Made by a program: the position numbers and the translations under genes. Shown here piece after piece: positions 1 through 6,257 of a stretch of DNA of 30,395 nucleotides. The notes beneath the pieces were generated by a model that was not told where the DNA came from, made no database searches, and worked only from the letters and a program-made list of their open reading frames with translations. Source of the DNA: Porphyromonadaceae bacterium UBA7332 (GTDB lineage Bacteria; Bacteroidota; Bacteroidia; Bacteroidales; UBA7332); NCBI GenBank assembly GCA_002471225.1, contig DKPO01000033.1, positions 118,799 to 149,193 of the forward strand, given 5' to 3'. Every line of letters starts with the position of its first letter. Position 1 is the first letter of the stretch.

Positions 1-205
1 ATACGTATTTGGTATCGATGAAATACGTATCTGGTGACGACAAAATACGTATTTGGCGATTACGAAATACGTATATGAATTTAGCGAAATACATATTTCG
101 TTTTTGATTTGCCATAAGATTCGAATTTTTGATACCTATGAACGAAATTTTTCATACCTATGAAAAGTTGGTTTGATACGTATTAAAATATATTTTCATA
201 CGTAT
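1..205. repeat. Array of ATAC[G/C]TAT cores with a 22-bp period
   Basis: Eight-base cores start at 1, 23, 45, 67 and 89, exactly 22 bp apart (the last is ATACATAT). After one unrecognisable position and a one-base slip they resume at 132, 154, 176 and 198, again exactly 22 bp apart. Cores are ATACGTAT (1, 23, 45, 67, 176, 198), ATACATAT (89) or ATACCTAT (132, 154). In the first half the linkers also agree partly (TGG after the core, GAA or AAA before the next); in the second half they are different and A/T-rich. The copy at 45 sits in a perfect 12-bp palindrome, AAATACGTATTT (43-54). Twenty-two bases is about two helical turns, so the cores would face the same side of the DNA. No reading frame spans the array. 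The array touches the window edge and may continue upstream. Function is unknown; protein-binding sites or a degenerate minisatellite are both possible. Confidence 0.85.
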
Positions 206-411
206 CAAAAAGTAGTTATGCCTTATACTGGAATTGGTTGACAGATTAATAAATACACCGGCTTAAGTTTACAGAGATAAAATCTTATTCCGATTTTGTT
301 TTACATAGGGTAAAATGTATTACTCATTCGGTTTACATGCAAGAACTGACAAAAACAGAAATTAGTAGATACATTTAATATATAATTAATCTCAAGCTAT
401 CAGTAAATTAC
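206..411. other. Gene-free spacer between repeat array and DUF486 gene
   Basis: About 200 bases with stops in all frames and no recognisable gene. The only structure I see is a small inverted repeat, TTTTAC at 299-304 pairing with GTAAAA at 310-315. It lacks a following T-run on either strand, so I do not call it a terminator. No clear TAnnTTTG promoter element is visible. Confidence 0.5.
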
Positions 412-780
412 TTATTTCATAAATACAAAATATACTGCCGCTATCAGGCAACCAAAGGCTGCAAAGTGATTCCATTGTAAACTCTCACCTTTAAATAAAA
501 GATTGCTGAATATGACGAATATCGTTAATGTAATAACTTCTTGAATAATCTTAAGTTGCATCAGAGTAAAAGGACCTCCATTTTCCTTGAATCCGATTCG
601 GTTTGCCGGAACCTGGAAGATGTATTCAAATAAGGCAATTGCCCAACTGAACAGGATTACTCCGATAAGAGGTAGTGATTCGAACCAGCTGAATTGTTTC
701 ATTTTTAAGTGGCCATACCAAGCAAAAGTCATGAAGATATTGGATATGATTAATAGCGAAATTGTAATTGCGATCTGCAT
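412..780 (-). CDS. DMT-like small membrane protein (DUF486 family)
   Basis: A 122-residue, strongly hydrophobic protein with about four membrane helices (roughly residues 3-20, 35-55, 75-95 and 103-121). It looks like the DUF486 family, four-helix proteins related to the drug/metabolite transporter superfamily; the substrate is not known for the family. The central segment FQVPANRIG with the following GGPFT stretch is what I recognise. The start ATG lies only about 23 bp beyond the hairpin terminator of the ribosomal-protein cluster. I see no TAnnTTTG element in that short gap, so the gene may depend on readthrough from rplT or on an atypical promoter. The family call is fairly good, the function unknown. 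Confidence 0.8.
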   Translation of the reverse strand: MQIAITISLLIISNIFMTFAWYGHLKMKQFSWFESLPLIGVILFSWAIALFEYIFQVPANRIGFKENGGPFTLMQLKIIQEVITLTIFVIFSNLLFKGESLQWNHFAAFGCLIAAVYFVFMK

Positions 781-803
781 ATATATTGATTGTTATTAAT
801 TAG

Positions 804-840
804 AATCAAAAAAAGAGGAACTCCATAGGAGCTCCTCTCT
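804..840 (-). terminator. Intrinsic terminator of the infC-rpmI-rplT cluster
   Basis: An 11-bp stem (814-824 with 828-838, one imperfect pair) with a 3-base loop. On the minus strand it is followed by a run of seven T residues. It begins about 20 bases after the rplT stop codon and ends the ribosomal-protein transcript just ahead of the DUF486 gene. Confidence 0.85.
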
Positions 841-860
841 CATTATCTTAATACAAAATA

Positions 861-1211
861 TTAAGCGTTTTTAGCTTTAGCAACGATAGCTGCAAATGCT
901 TCAGGATGGTTAACAGCCAAATCAGCCAATACTTTACGGTTGATTTCGATACCAGCTTTGTGAAGACCACCCATTAATTTAGAATATGACATTCCATTCA
1001 AACGAGCAGCAGCATTGATACGTTGGATCCACAATGCACGGAAGTTGCGTTTTTTAGCTTTACGGTCACGGTAAGCATAAGTCAAACCTTTTTCCCATGT
1101 ATTTTTAGCAACTGTCCAAACGTTTTTTCTTGCACCAAAGTAACCTCTGGTAAGTTTTAAAATTTTCTTTCTTCTTGCTCTTGAAGCAACGTGATTTACC
1201 GATCTAGGCAT
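861..1211 (-). CDS. rplT: 50S ribosomal protein L20
   Basis: 116 residues, the usual L20 length. The protein begins MPRSVNHVASRARRKKILK and has the L20 core with GYFGARKNVW (residues about 23-32), YAYRDRKAKKRNFR (46-59) and the conserved LWIQRINAAAR-LNG stretch. L20 is a primary 23S rRNA-binding protein needed early in large-subunit assembly. It is the last gene of infC-rpmI-rplT and is followed by a strong terminator. The gap to rpmI (119 bases) is unusually long for this cluster and contains a small hairpin (1240-1254). L20 represses its own operon in other phyla, but no known leader type is recognised here. Confidence 0.98.
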   Translation of the reverse strand: MPRSVNHVASRARRKKILKLTRGYFGARKNVWTVAKNTWEKGLTYAYRDRKAKKRNFRALWIQRINAAARLNGMSYSKLMGGLHKAGIEINRKVLADLAVNHPEAFAAIVAKAKNA

Positions 1212-1239
1212 AGTTTTACGATGTTGTGAATGTTAGCGT

Positions 1240-1254
1240 CACTAATCTTTAGTG
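1240..1254 (-). other. Small hairpin in the rpmI-rplT spacer
   Basis: CACTAA (1240-1245) pairs perfectly with TTAGTG (1249-1254) around a 3-base loop, about 30 bases ahead of the rplT start. There is no T-run after it on the minus strand, so it is not a terminator. It could be a processing or translational-control element in the mRNA, but six base pairs may also be chance. Confidence 0.35.
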
Positions 1255-1330
1255 CTCTTTGTGCATACATTCGGTTAAAAAATCTTTTAAACTCGCTTTT
1301 GTTTAATAATAATGAATACGAAATTCAATA

Positions 1331-1528
1331 TTATTTCATTCCAAGAAGGAATTTAACGTTGTTAACGTCACTAGCAGCTACTAAACCTGACTGAGTCAAA
1401 TTTCTTTTTTGTTTAGTAGTTTTCTTAGTCAAAATGTGACGTTTGAAAGCGTGTTTTCTTTTGATCTTTCCTGTTCCGGTAAGGGCAAACCTTTTTTTGG
1501 CACCGGAATTAGTCTTCATCTTAGGCAT
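1331..1528 (-). CDS. rpmI: 50S ribosomal protein L35
   Basis: 65 residues from the ATG at 1528, the usual L35 length: MPKMKTNSGAKKRFALTGTG, a basic middle, then LVAASDVNNVKFLLG near the end. An in-frame TTG three codons upstream would add MYK. I reject it because L35 proteins start at MPKMKT and the ATG gives the family length. L35 is a small basic protein of the large ribosomal subunit. It sits between infC (65 bases upstream) and rplT, the conserved bacterial order, and is probably transcribed from the infC promoter. Confidence 0.97.
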   Translation of the reverse strand: MPKMKTNSGAKKRFALTGTGKIKRKHAFKRHILTKKTTKQKRNLTQSGLVAASDVNNVKFLLGMK

Positions 1529-1593
1529 TTTGTACAAATTTTAAATTAGTAATTTGAATATAGCGTTATGCTTAATTCCAAAATGTAATTTGA

Positions 1594-2193
1594 TTACTTT
1601 TCTCCTTCAGCAGGCTCTTCTTTTTTAACCACTTTAGGTTTAGCCTCTTTTTTCTTAGGAGAAAGCATAATGATCATACGTTTTCCTTCTAACTGTGGTA
1701 ATGAGTCGACTTTAGCGAACTCTTCCAAGTCGTTAGCAAAGCGAAGTAACAAAACCTCACCTTGATCTTTAAATAGGATAGAACGTCCTTTGAAGAATAC
1801 ATACGCTTTTACTTTTGATCCTTCTTCAAGGAAGCTTTTCGCATGCTTTAACTTAAAGTTATAATCGTGATCATCTGTCTGAGGTCCGAAACGGATCTCT
1901 TTAACAACGATTTTCGAAGCTTTTTGCTTCTGTTCTTTAAGTCTCTTTTTTTGTTGGTATAAGAATTTTTGATAATCTGCAATTCTACAAACAGGAGGGT
2001 TAGCGTTAGGTGAGATTTCGATTAGATCTACTCCTTCATCTTCAGCCATACGTAGTGCTTCTGAAAAAGAATAAACACCAGGCTCTATATTTTCGCCAAC
2101 AAGACGAACTTCACGAATCCCACGGATTTGCTCGTTAATTCTATTCTCTTGTTCTTTCTCTTTTGGATTATGTCTTCTGTTTACTACTGCCAT
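1594..2193 (-). CDS. infC: Translation initiation factor IF-3
   Basis: 199 residues. The N-domain has NRINEQIRGIREVRLVGEN (about 17-35) and ISPNANPPVCRIADYQKF (about 60-77). A lysine-rich linker follows, then the C-domain with VKEIRFGPQTDDHDYNFKLK and the FLEEGSKVKAYVFFKGR segment, with a charged KKEEPAEGEK tail. IF-3 binds the 30S subunit, blocks premature 50S joining and checks the start codon. The start used is an ordinary ATG (2191-2193), unlike the AUU that gives autoregulation in enterobacteria. The first 16 or so residues (MAVVNRRHNPKEKEQE) form a polar extension before the conserved domain. thrS, often directly upstream in other bacteria, is absent; an EamA transporter takes its place. 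A promoter lies at 2277-2284. Confidence 0.97.
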   Translation of the reverse strand: MAVVNRRHNPKEKEQENRINEQIRGIREVRLVGENIEPGVYSFSEALRMAEDEGVDLIEISPNANPPVCRIADYQKFLYQQKKRLKEQKQKASKIVVKEIRFGPQTDDHDYNFKLKHAKSFLEEGSKVKAYVFFKGRSILFKDQGEVLLLRFANDLEEFAKVDSLPQLEGKRMIIMLSPKKKEAKPKVVKKEEPAEGEK

Positions 2194-2244
2194 TCAGTAT
2201 AAATATCAATTGTCTTTTTAATGTTTTAAAAATCTCCGATTTAA

Positions 2245-2266
2245 GTAGAAAGCTGTTTCCTTCTAC
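2245..2266 (-). promoter_or_regulatory. Hairpin in the infC 5' leader
   Basis: Between the inferred transcription start (about 2270) and the infC ATG, positions 2245-2252 and 2259-2266 pair as an 8-bp stem (one G-U pair in the minus-strand RNA) around a 6-base loop. It sits at the very 5' end of the transcript, so it might protect the mRNA or take part in ribosomal-protein feedback. The structure is visible; the role is inference. Confidence 0.45.
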
Positions 2267-2276
2267 AAAAACACTG

Positions 2277-2284
2277 CAAATGTA
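2277..2284 (-). promoter_or_regulatory. Bacteroidetes-type promoter for infC-rpmI-rplT
   Basis: The minus strand reads TACATTTG, an exact TAnnTTTG -7 element. A TCTG (one mismatch from TTTG) lies 19 bp further upstream at 2304-2307. The predicted leader to the infC ATG is about 75 bases. Confidence 0.65.
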
Positions 2285-2343
2285 GTCAATTCTTTTGTAA
2301 TAGCAGATCTTTTTCTTCTTTTTTTTATGTGAATATTGCTTTT

Positions 2344-3243
2344 TTATTTTGAGCCAAAATAAATGAATAACATCCCAATCAGAACCAGCACTAAATCAAT
2401 AGCTTTACTCTTGAGATTCTTTTCGTGGAATATCAAAGCCCCAAAGCTAAAAGAAACTAAAACACCACTACGTCTGATCATTGAAACAATAGAAATCATA
2501 GCATCTTCCGAGCTTAATGCATAGAAATATGCAAAATCGGCAGCACAGAGAAATATAGATATTAATGGTATACAACTGCGCCATTGAAAAGGGGTGTTTT
2601 CCTTTCTGCGCGGATACCATACAGTCAGCATTACAACAAGCATGATTATCGCCTGATAGAATGAGTAATAGCTTAATACTGTCATTCGGTCAAAACGTGT
2701 CATCAGATACTTGTCATATAGTCCGCTCATAGAGCCTGCAATGATGGATACGACCATAAACCAGACCCATTTATTGTTTTTGAAAACAATACCTTCTTTT
2801 TTACCGGACAGAGAAAGAAGATAAAATGAAAATAATGCAATCAAAACACCGACCCATTGTAGTCCGTTGAGCCGTTCGCCATAAATGACTAATGCTCCAA
2901 TCAATGTAAGTACCGGCTGAGAGGCTTTAATGGGAGCAGAAAGCGTGATTGGTAGATTTTTCATGGCGTAATAAGCAAATAGCCATGATGTAAGAACAAT
3001 AAACGCTTTAATCACAATATAGATATGTACATCCCATGTTTGTTGAGGTACATAAAAGATTGTAGATTGCATAAACTCCGGAAAGTATCTGCTCGCTACA
3101 ATGAGCGGAAGGAAAATAAGAGAACAGAAAATCGTATTTAAAAATAATACCGGAATCACAGCATTTTTGTTAACTCCCATTTTCTTAAATACATCGTAGA
3201 ATCCCAGTAATGCTGCTGATAAAAAGGCTAAAATAACCCACAT
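2344..3243 (-). CDS. EamA/DMT-family transporter
   Basis: 299 residues with about ten membrane helices in two halves, the 5+5 layout of EamA (drug/metabolite transporter) proteins. The first repeat begins at residue 1 (MWVILAFLSAALLGFYDVFKK) and the second at about 156 (NNKWVWFMVVSIIAGSMSGLYDKYL). The segment ITLSAPIKASQPVLTLIGALVIYGERL (written here as ITLSAPIKASQP then VLTLIGALVIYGERL) and the closing FHEKNLKSKAIDLVLVLIG match the conserved ends of EamA repeats. The substrate cannot be read from sequence. The gene lies between the helicase and infC on the same strand; a weak TAnnTTTA element at 3265-3272 and the infC promoter downstream suggest it is a separate unit. Confidence 0.85.
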   Translation of the reverse strand: MWVILAFLSAALLGFYDVFKKMGVNKNAVIPVLFLNTIFCSLIFLPLIVASRYFPEFMQSTIFYVPQQTWDVHIYIVIKAFIVLTSWLFAYYAMKNLPITLSAPIKASQPVLTLIGALVIYGERLNGLQWVGVLIALFSFYLLSLSGKKEGIVFKNNKWVWFMVVSIIAGSMSGLYDKYLMTRFDRMTVLSYYSFYQAIIMLVVMLTVWYPRRKENTPFQWRSCIPLISIFLCAADFAYFYALSSEDAMISIVSMIRRSGVLVSFSFGALIFHEKNLKSKAIDLVLVLIGMLFIYFGSK

Positions 3244-3329
3244 ATTTATATGTATTATTAATTATAAAGATAGTCCTTGCAGGACTTAAAATTTGGTTCT
3301 GTGTATATAATATTTAGTGAAAGCGTTTA

Positions 3330-4547
3330 CTACTTGTTTCTTCGTTTTCGATTTTGTTCTTTGCGCTTTTTCTCCAATTCTGTTTCTTTTTCCATTAGCT
3401 TCTTAAGAAGCTTAACATTTGAATAGAGATGTCCCTCTATAATCTTTAGTTTTTGCTTCCGGCTTTTTTCTATGTCTTTGATTTTCTGCAGATCGTCAGG
3501 CGTACATAAAGAAATAGCCTTACCAATTTCGCCTGCACGTCCGGTACGACCTATTCTATGTGTATAGCTATCTGTTTCCTGAGGTAATTCAAAATTAAAG
3601 ACATGAGATACTTTTTGTACATCTATACCTCTTGCAGCTACATCTGTAGCAACAAGTAGTTGTATTTCTCTGTTTTTAAATGATTCAATAGCACGATTTC
3701 GCTCAGCCTGTGTACGATCACTATGAATCGCTTCAGCAGCATAGTTTTTCTCTTTTAAGGCGTCACATAATTCTTCAGCACCTTTGCGAGTACGACAAAA
3801 GATAAAAGCAGAATCAATTTGCTGTGTTTCCAGTAAATGGAATAATAGATTCTTTTTTAATTCTTTCTCAACAAAATACAAGGATTCATTTATAAGACCC
3901 TTTTCATAGATATTTGTTTTAATATCTATACGCACCGGATTATTCAGGATAGAATTACATAACTCTCTTACTTCAAAAGGTATGGTTGCGGAGAAAAGCA
4001 TGTTGTGTCTTGCAGGAGGGAGGAGGTCGATAACCTTTTGTACCTCTTGTATAAATCCCAAATTTAGCATATTGTCTGCTTCGTCCAGAACAAAATATTT
4101 AACGTTACTCAGATCTGCATATCCTCGTTCGACCATATCCAGCAGGCGGCCAGGTGTGGCTGTTAAGACATCAATGTCACGACTTAAATAGTCAATCTGT
4201 ACTTTGCGGGGAATGCCTCCGAATAAAGTAGTATGATTAACTCCTGTAAACTCACCATAGGTGTTAATCGATTCATCGATTTGTGTAACCAACTCTCGTG
4301 TGGGAGCTAGTATCAGAGCCTGAATACCAATATGTCCGGATTGTTTTTTATTAGCTTCTACCTGATGCAAAACAGGCAAACAGAAAGCTGCGCTTTTACC
4401 AGTACCGGTTTGTGCGCAAGCTATTATATCTTTTCCTTCCAATGCAACTGGAATAGCTTCTATTTGTATTGGAGTAGGAAGTTTATATCCTTTTTTTTCA
4501 ATAGCTTTTCGTAAGGAAATCGAAAGCTTTAAATGTTCAAATGTCAT
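3330..4547 (-). CDS. DEAD-box ATP-dependent RNA helicase (RhlE-like)
   Basis: 405 residues from the ATG at 4547. All core motifs are present: Q motif around GYKLPTPIQ (20-28), Walker A AQTGTGKS (45-52), PTRELVTQ (82-89), TPGR (131-134), DEAD (155-158), SAT (186-188), IFCRT (249-253), TDVAARGID (301-309) and HRIGRTGRAG (330-339). A lysine/arginine-rich tail (KKRKEQNRKRRNK) probably gives non-specific RNA binding. Such enzymes unwind short duplexes in ribosome assembly or mRNA decay. An in-frame upstream ATG at 4613 would add 22 residues, but a clear -7 element lies between the two starts (4579-4586), so the shorter form is preferred. It fits the small RhlE-like group of Bacteroidetes; exact subfamily is inferred. 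Confidence 0.95.
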   Translation of the reverse strand: MTFEHLKLSISLRKAIEKKGYKLPTPIQIEAIPVALEGKDIIACAQTGTGKSAAFCLPVLHQVEANKKQSGHIGIQALILAPTRELVTQIDESINTYGEFTGVNHTTLFGGIPRKVQIDYLSRDIDVLTATPGRLLDMVERGYADLSNVKYFVLDEADNMLNLGFIQEVQKVIDLLPPARHNMLFSATIPFEVRELCNSILNNPVRIDIKTNIYEKGLINESLYFVEKELKKNLLFHLLETQQIDSAFIFCRTRKGAEELCDALKEKNYAAEAIHSDRTQAERNRAIESFKNREIQLLVATDVAARGIDVQKVSHVFNFELPQETDSYTHRIGRTGRAGEIGKAISLCTPDDLQKIKDIEKSRKQKLKIIEGHLYSNVKLLKKLMEKETELEKKRKEQNRKRRNK

Positions 4548-4578
4548 ATTTGTTGTTGTCTTACTTACAATATTAATG

Positions 4579-4586
4579 CAAAGGTA
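4579..4586 (-). promoter_or_regulatory. Promoter of the DEAD-box helicase gene
   Basis: The minus strand reads TACCTTTG, an exact TAnnTTTG. It lies 32 bases upstream of the ATG at 4547 but inside the longer possible reading frame, which decides the start in favour of 4547. No good -33 box is visible. Confidence 0.6.
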
Positions 4587-4663
4587 GGATCTTTCTTTAA
4601 AAAAGTATTTCAACTGATTGTTAAGCTTTTTTCTTTTTTGTTTATAAGGTTATTGTTTTAAAA

Positions 4664-4671
4664 TAACTTTG
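4664..4671 (+). promoter_or_regulatory. Promoter of the tryptophanase gene
   Basis: TAACTTTG, an exact TAnnTTTG, with TTTA (one mismatch from TTTG) 19 bp upstream at 4641-4644. The leader to the ATG at 4728 would be about 50 bases, with no small leader peptide visible in it. Confidence 0.6.
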
Positions 4672-4727
4672 GTTATATTTCGGCTCAATTTAATTTTCTA
4701 GTACTAATTTCTAATGCCTTAAATATT

Positions 4728-6104
4728 ATGGAATTGCCTTACGCAGAATCATACAAAATTAAAATGATAGAGCCTGTCTATCGGAGTACACGTAAAGATA
4801 GAGAAGCTTGGATCCGAGAAGCCGGATACAATTTATTTGCCCTTAAAAGTGATCATGTATATATAGATTTGTTAACCGACTCGGGTACAGGAGCTATGAG
4901 CCAGGAGCAATGGTCGGCTATGATGCGGGCCGATGAAAGTTATGCAGGAGCCAGATCTTTTCATCGTCTTAAGCATGCTGTAGAGGATATTACCGGTTTT
5001 CCGTATTTATTACCTACTCATCAGGGCCGCGCAGCGGAAAATGTGCTGTTTTCCGTATTGGTAAAACCAGGAGATATTATTCCCGGAAATTCTCATTTCG
5101 ATACTACAAAAGGGCACATAGAATCTCGTAAAGCAGTAGCATTGGATTGTACGATAGATGATGCTAAAGATACTCAGAAAGAGGTTCCTTTTAAAGGGAA
5201 TGTCTCTATAGAAAAGTTGGAAAAAGCTCTAAATCAGCATAACGATAAGATACCGTTTATTCTTATTACAGTTACCAATAATACGGCGGGAGGTCAACCT
5301 GTTTCGATGGAAAACATACGGGACGTTCATAGGTTGGCACAAAAATTTGGGAAACCGGTTGTAATGGATTCAGCACGATTTGCTGAAAATGCTTATTTCA
5401 TTAAAACACGGGAAGCCGGTTATAAGGATAAAAGTATGAAAAGTATCGTACGAGAAATGTTTTCGTATGCAGATGCAATGACAATGTCCAGCAAAAAAGA
5501 CGCTATCGTTAATATGGGAGGTTTTATTGCAACCCGTCGGAAAGATTGGTTTGATCAGGCATCGGTTTATACGATTGTTTTTGAGGGATATCTGACATAC
5601 GGAGGTATGAGCGGTAGAGATATGGAAGCTTTGGCAGTAGGATTACATGAAGGTGTAGAGTTTGATTATCTGGAAACACGTATAAGACAGGTGCAGTATT
5701 TAGGTGATAAACTTGATGAATATGGAGTTTGTTATCAGAGACCGGCAGGAGGACATGCTATTTTCGTAGATGCCCTGAAATTGTTACCAAATGTTCCGAG
5801 AGAGGAGTTCCCGGCACAAACAGCTTGTGTAGAGTTGTATCTTGAAGGTGGCGTAAGAGGAGTTGAAATTGGTGCTGTTTTAGCAGACAGAGATCCTGTT
5901 AGCCGTGAGAACAGATATCCAGAGCTGGAATTACTACGATTAGCCATACCAAGACGTGTTTACACGAATAATCATATGGATGTTGTTGCAGCTGCACTTA
6001 AAAATGTAAAAGATCGTTCCGAACAGATCGTTCATGGATATAAGATTGTGCATGAAGCTCCGATTATGCGACATTTTACTTGTGTCTTTGATCCGGTTAA
6101 GTAG
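4728..6104 (+). CDS. tnaA: Tryptophanase (PLP-dependent tryptophan indole-lyase)
   Basis: 458 residues of the tryptophanase/tyrosine phenol-lyase family, fold-type I PLP enzymes that split L-tryptophan into indole, pyruvate and ammonia. Visible motifs are IDLLTDSGTGAMS (46-58), PTHQGRAAE (96-104), NNTAGGQPVS (184-193), VMDSARFAENAYFIK (212-226) and SSKKDAIVNMGG (254-265), where Lys257 is the expected PLP lysine. Two positions separate the two activities. Tyrosine phenol-lyase has Arg in SMERG and Phe in RFFTA; here they are Ile381 (GVEIG) and His449 (MRHFT), as in tryptophanase. The gene has its own promoter and a strong terminator. No tryptophan permease and no tnaC-like leader peptide accompany it, unlike the enterobacterial operon. 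It is probably the source of indole in this organism. Confidence 0.93.
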   Translation: MELPYAESYKIKMIEPVYRSTRKDREAWIREAGYNLFALKSDHVYIDLLTDSGTGAMSQEQWSAMMRADESYAGARSFHRLKHAVEDITGFPYLLPTHQGRAAENVLFSVLVKPGDIIPGNSHFDTTKGHIESRKAVALDCTIDDAKDTQKEVPFKGNVSIEKLEKALNQHNDKIPFILITVTNNTAGGQPVSMENIRDVHRLAQKFGKPVVMDSARFAENAYFIKTREAGYKDKSMKSIVREMFSYADAMTMSSKKDAIVNMGGFIATRRKDWFDQASVYTIVFEGYLTYGGMSGRDMEALAVGLHEGVEFDYLETRIRQVQYLGDKLDEYGVCYQRPAGGHAIFVDALKLLPNVPREEFPAQTACVELYLEGGVRGVEIGAVLADRDPVSRENRYPELELLRLAIPRRVYTNNHMDVVAAALKNVKDRSEQIVHGYKIVHEAPIMRHFTCVFDPVK

Positions 6105-6123
6105 GTATAGATAAAATATAATG

Positions 6124-6170
6124 ACCCTCATATATACTTATTTCTAAGTGATATATGAGGGTTTCCTTTT
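6124..6170 (+). terminator. Terminator of the tryptophanase gene
   Basis: A 12-bp perfect outer stem (ACCCTCATATAT with ATATATGAGGGT), an inner CTTA/TAAG pairing, and a T-rich tail (6162-6170). It begins about 20 bases after the tnaA stop. Confidence 0.9.
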
Positions 6171-6219
6171 ATATCGTAAATTAATAATGTAAATTACTTT
6201 CACTTACAAATAATATAAA

Positions 6220-6227
6220 TATATTCG
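6220..6227 (+). promoter_or_regulatory. Possible promoter of the debranching-like lipoprotein gene
   Basis: TATATTCG differs from TAnnTTTG at one base, and TTTC lies 18 bp upstream (6198-6201). A purine-rich AAGGA at 6246-6250 stands 7 bases before the ATG at 6258, a better Shine-Dalgarno than most genes here have. Confidence 0.4.
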
Positions 6228-6257
6228 CAACCAAATTCTTAATCAAAGGATAATTAT

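Noticed and set aside
1..205. CRISPR array
   Set aside because: The conserved unit is only 8 bp with about 14-bp linkers that are themselves partly similar; CRISPR repeats are longer, spacers are longer and unrelated, and no cas gene is present.
3274..3290. Terminator after the DEAD-box helicase
   Set aside because: A 6-bp stem (AGTCCT with AGGACT) exists, but the loop is three bases and no T-run follows on the minus strand; too weak to call.
4548..4613. N-terminal extension of the DEAD-box helicase
   Set aside because: The extra 22 codons contain the promoter -7 element on the same strand and do not resemble helicase sequence.
4728..6104. Tyrosine phenol-lyase
   Set aside because: The diagnostic Arg and Phe of that enzyme are replaced by Ile381 and His449, as in tryptophanase.
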